DNA of 64,000 nt from Saccharospirillaceae bacterium (GTDB lineage Bacteria; Pseudomonadota; Gammaproteobacteria; Pseudomonadales; Oceanobacteraceae), in the NCBI GenBank assembly GCA_021208685.1, contig JAJOJJ010000016.1:1-64000 (forward strand), written 5' to 3'. Positions 62,974 to 64,000 of this stretch are shown here, piece by piece. Positions within the stretch are counted from its first letter, which is position 1. Every line of letters starts with the position of its first letter. The position numbers and the translations under genes are program-made. The notes under the pieces were generated by a model, which saw only the letters and a list, made by a program, of their open reading frames with translations, did not search any database and was not told the DNA's origin.

Positions 62974-64000
62974 ATGCGTCAAATATCATTTGTTATGACG
63001 GTCGCGGTAATGGTGCTCATCGCAGCCTGTAGTGGCGGTGGTAATAGCCCCGCTAAGGTTTGCTCGGCTATTGTTGAAAATGATTATAATCCGATAAACC
63101 GTATTAATAATCCTGTCGATGAAACGCGCGATCTTGATAATGATGGTATACCCGATATCACAGAAATTGATGTTTATGGCAGTGATCCGTGCTCGGCTGA
63201 CTCAAAAACAGATACGACCTCCGGGGCGCCTGGGAATGGCGGTCTGGTCTTAGGGCTTCAGGCTTGCTATGACCTTGTGGCGCGTGATTATGAGCCCTCG
63301 TATCGTCTTAATAATCCTGTCGATAAAACCCGTGATCTGGATGGTGATGGCTATTCTGATTACATAGAAATTGATTTCACCGACACCGACCCTTGTGTTT
63401 CACACCTGAAATTACCGGAGGGAACAGAAAAAAAGGCAGTCGAAGCAAAATTCTGCGCGTACAACATTAACAGCTCTATTGATACCGTTAATCGCACAGT
63501 CGATGGGGCGTATCCGGTTGAAAAAGACTCTGATAAAGACAACATACCGGATATCTATGAACTATTTGTTCTGGATTCTGACCCCTGCAATGAATTGAGT
63601 CCTGTTAATGCGGAAGCGGACAACTCTTCAGCGGCGTATGCGGTTTGTACCGCAACACTTGCTCAGCGCTATGATCCGATACGTCAGGTATTTTATGACG
63701 ATGGATATAAAGATTCAGATTCAGACAATGATGGCGTAACGGATTACTATGAGTTCGTCATTGGCGCTAACCCCTGTATTTCTGATTCAGGAATAGCGGA
63801 TGCGTCAGCCAATCTGACCTACTGCCGTGCGATTGTCAGCAGGGAGTATGGTTCGGCCTACGTTAAAGCCAATGGTCTGAATACTTTCCGCGATCTGGAC
63901 AACGATCTGACACCCGATTACATCGAACTGGATGCCGGAACCGATCCGTGCATTCACCATAACGAAGACAGCAGCGGAGCAGACACCGGATTAACGGCCA
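62974..64000 (+). CDS. Lipoprotein of Cys-bounded, calcium-motif repeats (partial)
   Basis: The first 342 residues of a protein that leaves the window. Lipoprotein signal LIAAC (Cys19) is followed by five repeats of 43-45 residues, each from Cys to Cys: 30-73, 98-141, 161-205, 225-268 and 284-326, with spacers of 15-25 residues. Each repeat opens C..(I/L)V..(D/E)Y, has an Asn/Asp-rich middle, then the EF-hand/TSP3-like motif D-L-D-x-D-G-x-x-D-Y-x-E and ends (S/T)DPC. The acidic loop should bind Ca2+ and the Cys pair should be disulfide-bonded by DsbA. ATG at 62974 lies nine bases after GGAAGGG; ATG 62965 is too close to it. Surface exposure is likely; function unknown. Confidence 0.8.
   Translation, partial: MRQISFVMTVAVMVLIAACSGGGNSPAKVCSAIVENDYNPINRINNPVDETRDLDNDGIPDITEIDVYGSDPCSADSKTDTTSGAPGNGGLVLGLQACYDLVARDYEPSYRLNNPVDKTRDLDGDGYSDYIEIDFTDTDPCVSHLKLPEGTEKKAVEAKFCAYNINSSIDTVNRTVDGAYPVEKDSDKDNIPDIYELFVLDSDPCNELSPVNAEADNSSAAYAVCTATLAQRYDPIRQVFYDDGYKDSDSDNDGVTDYYEFVIGANPCISDSGIADASANLTYCRAIVSREYGSAYVKANGLNTFRDLDNDLTPDYIELDAGTDPCIHHNEDSSGADTGLTA
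63061..63951 (+). repeat. Five tandem Cys-to-Cys protein repeats
   Basis: Period 59-68 residues. The bases of the repeats have diverged; the protein pattern (Cys, DxDxDG-like loop, DPC) is what is conserved. Repeats 3 and 5 lack the loop glycine (DKDN, DNDL). Confidence 0.8.

Overview
The window comes from a gammaproteobacterium, most likely a marine Pseudomonadales/Oceanospirillales relative. The DNA is moderately GC-rich, and most genes are ordinary gammaproteobacterial housekeeping genes. Several blocks keep an order I recall from Pseudomonas: engB / cytochrome c5-like / cytochrome c4 / dsbA / exonuclease-like / diguanylate cyclase; znuA / zur-znuC-znuB; pstSCAB-phoU; and zapA-ssrS-ygfA next to ygfB-pepP-ubiH-ubiI. 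I see no rRNA, tRNA, CRISPR array, intact insertion sequence or prophage.

Left part (1-17 kb): a partial repeat-bearing lipoprotein, cyanase, an HDAC-like deacetylase, and a periplasmic-binding lipoprotein in one operon with a HAMP-PAS-GGDEF-EAL protein that a frameshift splits in two. Next come YceI with cytochrome b561, a LysR regulator, a MATE exporter, a SCO-like copper protein, a secreted subtilisin-like lipoprotein, the ComM/YifB ATPase and an EAL phosphodiesterase. Middle-left (17-28.7 kb) is more accessory: Rep helicase, a porin with a strong terminator, a DUF2339 polytopic membrane protein, two LVIVD-type lipoproteins, a lipase, and a RhuM gene overlapping a short KAP-type P-loop gene directly behind glmS. 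Two stretches here (19.4-19.6 and 23.85-24.3 kb) look like decayed coding debris.

Middle (28.7-46 kb): deoR-type regulator with glmS, a diguanylate cyclase, the dsbA/cytochrome c cluster (cytochrome c4 is frameshifted), engB, a candidate small RNA, the zinc-uptake regulon with a Zur box, a two-gene ergothioneine set (egtB, egtD), glmU, a thioesterase, and TRAP permease genes without a binding protein. Right part (46-64 kb): the phosphate regulon behind an array of Pho-box repeats, a lysophospholipase-like hydrolase, a SnoaL-like protein, CDGSH and EVE proteins, 6S RNA, zapA, ygfB-pepP-ubiH-ubiI, htpX and a porin. The window ends inside a lipoprotein made of Cys-bounded, calcium-motif repeats.

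Three separate single-base frameshifts (near 37-44, 3225-3232 and 34984-34992) interrupt otherwise well-preserved reading frames. Either the assembly has residual indel errors or several genes are recently inactivated or phase-variable; reads are needed to tell. Signalling by cyclic-di-GMP is prominent (three loci). The least explained items are the Cys-bounded repeat lipoprotein at the right edge, the KAP/RhuM pair, the binding-protein/GGDEF-EAL operon and the candidate sRNA between engB and znuB.
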